Assembly: GCA_964519345.1 (NCBI GenBank)
Contig: CAZFKX010000026.1
Location: forward strand, 1-64,000
Length of the DNA: 64,000 nt
Source of the DNA: Persephonella sp964519345
GTDB taxonomy: Bacteria; Aquificota; Aquificia; Aquificales; Hydrogenothermaceae
Reading direction: 5' to 3'
The first letter of the stretch is position 1; each line of letters opens with the position of its first letter. The notes under the pieces are model-generated. The model did no database searches. It was given only the letters and a program-made list of their open reading frames with translations, and was not told the origin of the DNA. Shown here piece after piece: positions 61,527 to 64,000 of this stretch. A program made the translations under genes and the position numbers.

Positions 61527-62567
61527 TTATTCTATGTTTATCTCTCTCAAATATTTAGCAGCATCTTCTGGAGGTGTCGGATTTATAAAATACTCCGTTC
61601 CAAGTTCAAAACCTGCATGTATAGCCATTCTGGGAAAGATCTCTATATACCAGTGAAATAGTCTGTTCATCTGGTAAAAATAGTTTGGATCATAAGGAAG
61701 ATCTCTCTTGGGAGGAGATGTGTGCAACATCATATTAAAAGGAGGATTCTTTAAAAGTCTGTCAAGTTTTCTTACAGATACTCTGAGAGCCTCTGAAAGT
61801 GAGTGTATCATTTCATCACTGATAGATGAAAAGTCGTCCAAATGAACCTTAGGAACAATTCTCAGTTCAAAAGGAAATGCTGAAGCAAAAGGTGTATATA
61901 CTATAAAATAATCGTTATCATGCACAACCCTTATTCCTTCTCTTAGTTCAAAACTTACCTCATCACACAAAAGACATCTTTCTTTTTCCTTATAGTAATG
62001 CCTGCACTGTTTTATCTGCGTTTCGACCCTTTTAGGTATCCTTGGAAGTGCTATGAGCTGGGAATGTGAATGATAAAGACTTTTTCCAGCTTCTTTCCCA
62101 TGATTTTTAAAAATCTGAACGTAAAATATATTTCTCTCTGCATATATCTGCCTCATTCTTTCCCTATAGGCGGTAAACATAAGAACCAAATCTTCAACAG
62201 AAAAATCATTTATATGTTTCTCATGATCAGGCGTATCAATAATAACTTCATGAAATCCATAACCGCCCATAAGATCATGTATTGCTTCAGAAGTTCTGAA
62301 AAAAGGTTCTGAAGGTTTTAAAGCTGGAAATTTGTTAGGTATAATTCTAATCTTCCAGCCTGGTTTATTTGGTTCTGATCCAGGTTCTCTGATTGCAAAA
62401 ACCTCTGGTGGTGTTAAATTTTCATTTCCTGGTTCAAATGGACAGCTCTTTTTATCTACTTTTTTTTTATCCTCCCATACTAATGGATAATCATGGGGTC
62501 TCTTTGCTCTTTCTTTTGATATTATTATCCATGTATCGTTCAGTCTGTTATATCTAAGTTCAGGCAT
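61527..62567 (-). CDS. galT: Galactose-1-phosphate uridylyltransferase
   Basis: The active-site HxHxQ motif is in LYHSHSQLIALP, with NHGKEAGKS just before it. CPFEPGNENLTPPEVF and RHYYKEKERCLLCDE hold zinc-type cysteines of this family. It exchanges hexose-1-phosphates with UDP-sugars. No galK or galE is adjacent; some thermophile members act as UTP- or ADP-specific hexose-1-phosphate enzymes. At 346 residues the length is normal. Confidence 0.88.
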   Translation of the reverse strand: MPELRYNRLNDTWIIISKERAKRPHDYPLVWEDKKKVDKKSCPFEPGNENLTPPEVFAIREPGSEPNKPGWKIRIIPNKFPALKPSEPFFRTSEAIHDLMGGYGFHEVIIDTPDHEKHINDFSVEDLVLMFTAYRERMRQIYAERNIFYVQIFKNHGKEAGKSLYHSHSQLIALPRIPKRVETQIKQCRHYYKEKERCLLCDEVSFELREGIRVVHDNDYFIVYTPFASAFPFELRIVPKVHLDDFSSISDEMIHSLSEALRVSVRKLDRLLKNPPFNMMLHTSPPKRDLPYDPNYFYQMNRLFHWYIEIFPRMAIHAGFELGTEYFINPTPPEDAAKYLREINIE

Positions 62568-62589
62568 TTAAGATCTCCAGATTGAAAAA

Positions 62590-63138
62590 CTACAAAAGCC
62601 CTCTTCTTTTCAGTGCATCCTCATAAATTCTGTTGTAAAGGATTCTCCACTCAGGTGTTCCTTCAAGAATTTTTTTAGAATAGGATTTTATTCTCTGTCT
62701 TACTTCCCTATCTATCTCTTTTTCTTCTTTAACAAGCTGTTTTAAAATTTCAAAAACCTTTCTTCTAATCTTATTTGGATGTTCAAATATCTCGATTGTA
62801 GGATCTGTCTCTATATATTTTCTTATCTGATGAGCAACTTGATTCATCCTTTCCTCAGGATCAAGATGTATATTTCTTTCTTCTGCAAGTTTTTCTTTAA
62901 CCTTTAGTACCGCCGTTCTGTATCTTATATCCTCAGACTCTATAAGATGCATATGTTGTTCAACAAGTTTCTCAGCCTGTTCTTCTATCTCTTTTTCTTC
63001 TGCTATAGCTTTATTTATTATCTCAATTAAATCTTTTTTGAATTTTTCATTATCCTCAGCTTCTACGTAATGTTTATCTAAAAGTTCTTTTATTATATTT
63101 TCAACTATTCTCTCAACCAGCCTTGCTGGTATTTTCAT
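62590..63138 (-). CDS. DUF507 family protein
   Basis: The 182-residue, highly charged helical protein fits DUF507. It appears to be two related halves of about 90 residues: both have a helix rich in KEEKEI/AEEKEI and a closing segment (RYRTAVLKVKEKLAEER in the first, EWRILYNRIYEDALKRRGL in the second). The function is unknown. It is divergent from truD and about 20 bases upstream of galT, probably in the same operon. Confidence 0.82.
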   Translation of the reverse strand: MKIPARLVERIVENIIKELLDKHYVEAEDNEKFKKDLIEIINKAIAEEKEIEEQAEKLVEQHMHLIESEDIRYRTAVLKVKEKLAEERNIHLDPEERMNQVAHQIRKYIETDPTIEIFEHPNKIRRKVFEILKQLVKEEKEIDREVRQRIKSYSKKILEGTPEWRILYNRIYEDALKRRGLL

Positions 63139-63208
63139 TAAATTCCTCCTGCACCTTTTTCAGTTTTGTTATTATATTACATTTTATATATTTTTCAAAA
63201 CTGGCAGG

Positions 63209-64000
63209 ATGATGAAAAAATTAGCTTTTGACTGGAATTTAAAAGAAAAACCAGAAGATTTTATAGTTAGTGAAGTCTCAAAACTTCCCTTAGATGAAAA
63301 CGGAAAATTCTACCTCTATCTATTGATAAAAAGAAATATGAACACAAAAGAGATAACCAACAAATACAGGCTTGATTATGCAGGACTCAAGGATAAGAAT
63401 GCGTTAACCTTTCAATATGTATCATCAGTTAGATTTTTGGGGAAAGTAGTTAAAGAAAAAAAAGATAACGAATCTTTTTATATACTTTACTACTTAGGAA
63501 AGATATCCAGGAGAATAAAGATAGGACAGCTTTTAGGTAATAAATTCAGTATTAAACTCAAAGGATCAGATATAAATATTCAGAACTGGTTCATAAATTA
63601 TTTTGATGTACAAAGATTAGAGAGAAATTTTGAAAAGGGAAGAAAAATTATACAAAATGTATCTTCCAATACAAGCTGGAAAAAATTAAGCTGGTTTGAA
63701 AACTTTTATATAGATGCATATCTCAGTTATTTATGGAACAAGACATTAATGAGATATCTTTCTGAGAGGTTTGAAGGTTATAAGATATATGAGAAATCGT
63801 TTGGTTTTTTTATACCTTTTACAGATTATCAGTTTCTATTTGAAAATATTCCAAGATTCTGGCCTATATTAGGATATAAAGTGCGCATAAAAGATTATGA
63901 GTTAAATATATACTCAGAGATACTGTCTGATGAAGGTATTGATATAGAAAAAATTTTAAACAAATTGAAAAACCTAAGAATCAAAGGAGATTACAGGAAA
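63209..64000 (+). CDS. truD: tRNA pseudouridine synthase TruD, 5' part
   Basis: The frame starts with two ATGs (63209 and 63212) and stays open to the window end, so the C-terminus is missing. TruD blocks are seen: KEKPEDFIVSEVSKLP, the catalytic aspartate region LDYAGLKDKNALTFQ, and GQLLGNKFSIKL. TruD makes pseudouridine 13 in tRNA. About 264 codons are present; the sequence looks divergent from E. coli TruD but keeps the key motifs. It is divergent from the DUF507 gene. Confidence 0.82.
   Translation, partial: MMKKLAFDWNLKEKPEDFIVSEVSKLPLDENGKFYLYLLIKRNMNTKEITNKYRLDYAGLKDKNALTFQYVSSVRFLGKVVKEKKDNESFYILYYLGKISRRIKIGQLLGNKFSIKLKGSDINIQNWFINYFDVQRLERNFEKGRKIIQNVSSNTSWKKLSWFENFYIDAYLSYLWNKTLMRYLSERFEGYKIYEKSFGFFIPFTDYQFLFENIPRFWPILGYKVRIKDYELNIYSEILSDEGIDIEKILNKLKNLRIKGDYRK

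Noticed and set aside
1..64000. CRISPR array to match the Cas6
   Set aside because: No regularly spaced repeats of 25-40 bases are visible in the window on reading it through.

Overview
The window is a compact, AT-rich bacterial chromosome segment with short intergenic gaps, many overlapping operons and frequent TTG starts. A two-subunit ATP-citrate lyase (aclB-aclA, 54965-58153) behind a monomeric isocitrate dehydrogenase points to CO2 fixation by the reductive TCA cycle. Together with lipid A, Lpt, Lol and Bam genes (a diderm envelope), an archaeal-type class I aldolase and an orphan Cas6, this fits a thermophilic chemolithoautotroph of the Hydrogenothermaceae (Persephonella/Sulfurihydrogenibium-like). 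The genus is inferred; the pathway genes are read directly.

Layout. 1-3200 is an accessory patch next to tRNA-Ser(TGA). It holds an XRE/ImmA-IrrE metallopeptidase gene overlapping a DUF4411 PIN-like gene, bounded by two near-identical 28-bp direct repeats, then a BrnT/BrnA-type toxin-antitoxin pair and a startless gene fragment. 3.2-13.3 kb mixes an AddB-like nuclease, a methyltransferase, hemerythrin, M28 peptidase, a diguanylate cyclase, an RNase Z-like protein, orphan Cas6, a GlcD-like oxidase and rhodanese. 13.3-17.7 kb is nadA plus the packed operon rsmD-coaD-lptE-holA-ruvB. 17.8-22.8 kb carries nlpC/p60, hslV, a helicase-dead priA, HIT, lapA, a 45-aa membrane protein and the aldolase. 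22.9-28.4 kb has redox and sugar-nucleotide genes, including an NDH-2-like enzyme, UXS, FrdB and TlpA-CcdA. 28.4-36.7 kb is envelope biogenesis: lolC/E, lolD, clpC, bamA, skp, lpxD. 36.8-43.8 kb has mtaD, a five-gene HAMP/roadblock/DUF4388/GTPase cassette, ndk and a sodium symporter with its small partner. 43.9-52.4 kb contains hemA-lptC-lptA-exeA-like-aroA, lptF/G, mltG, ruvX and a LeuC-type dehydratase. 52.6-58.2 kb is icd-aclB-aclA. The rest holds folD, DUF502, an SDH-type protease, dUTPase, galT, DUF507 and the 5' part of truD.

Working together: icd, aclBA and frdB supply steps of the reductive TCA cycle. lptE, lptC, lptA, lptF/G, lpxD, skp, bamA and the Lol transporter build the outer membrane, although they lie in several operons. 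The most system-like unknown is the five-gene cassette at 38104-41132: a membrane HAMP protein with no output domain, an acidic adaptor, a roadblock protein, a DUF4388 protein and a small GTPase. The other main candidates are the repeat-bounded ImmA/DUF4411 module, PriA without ATPase motifs, bamA without a normal start codon, and a perfect palindrome in the nadA leader.
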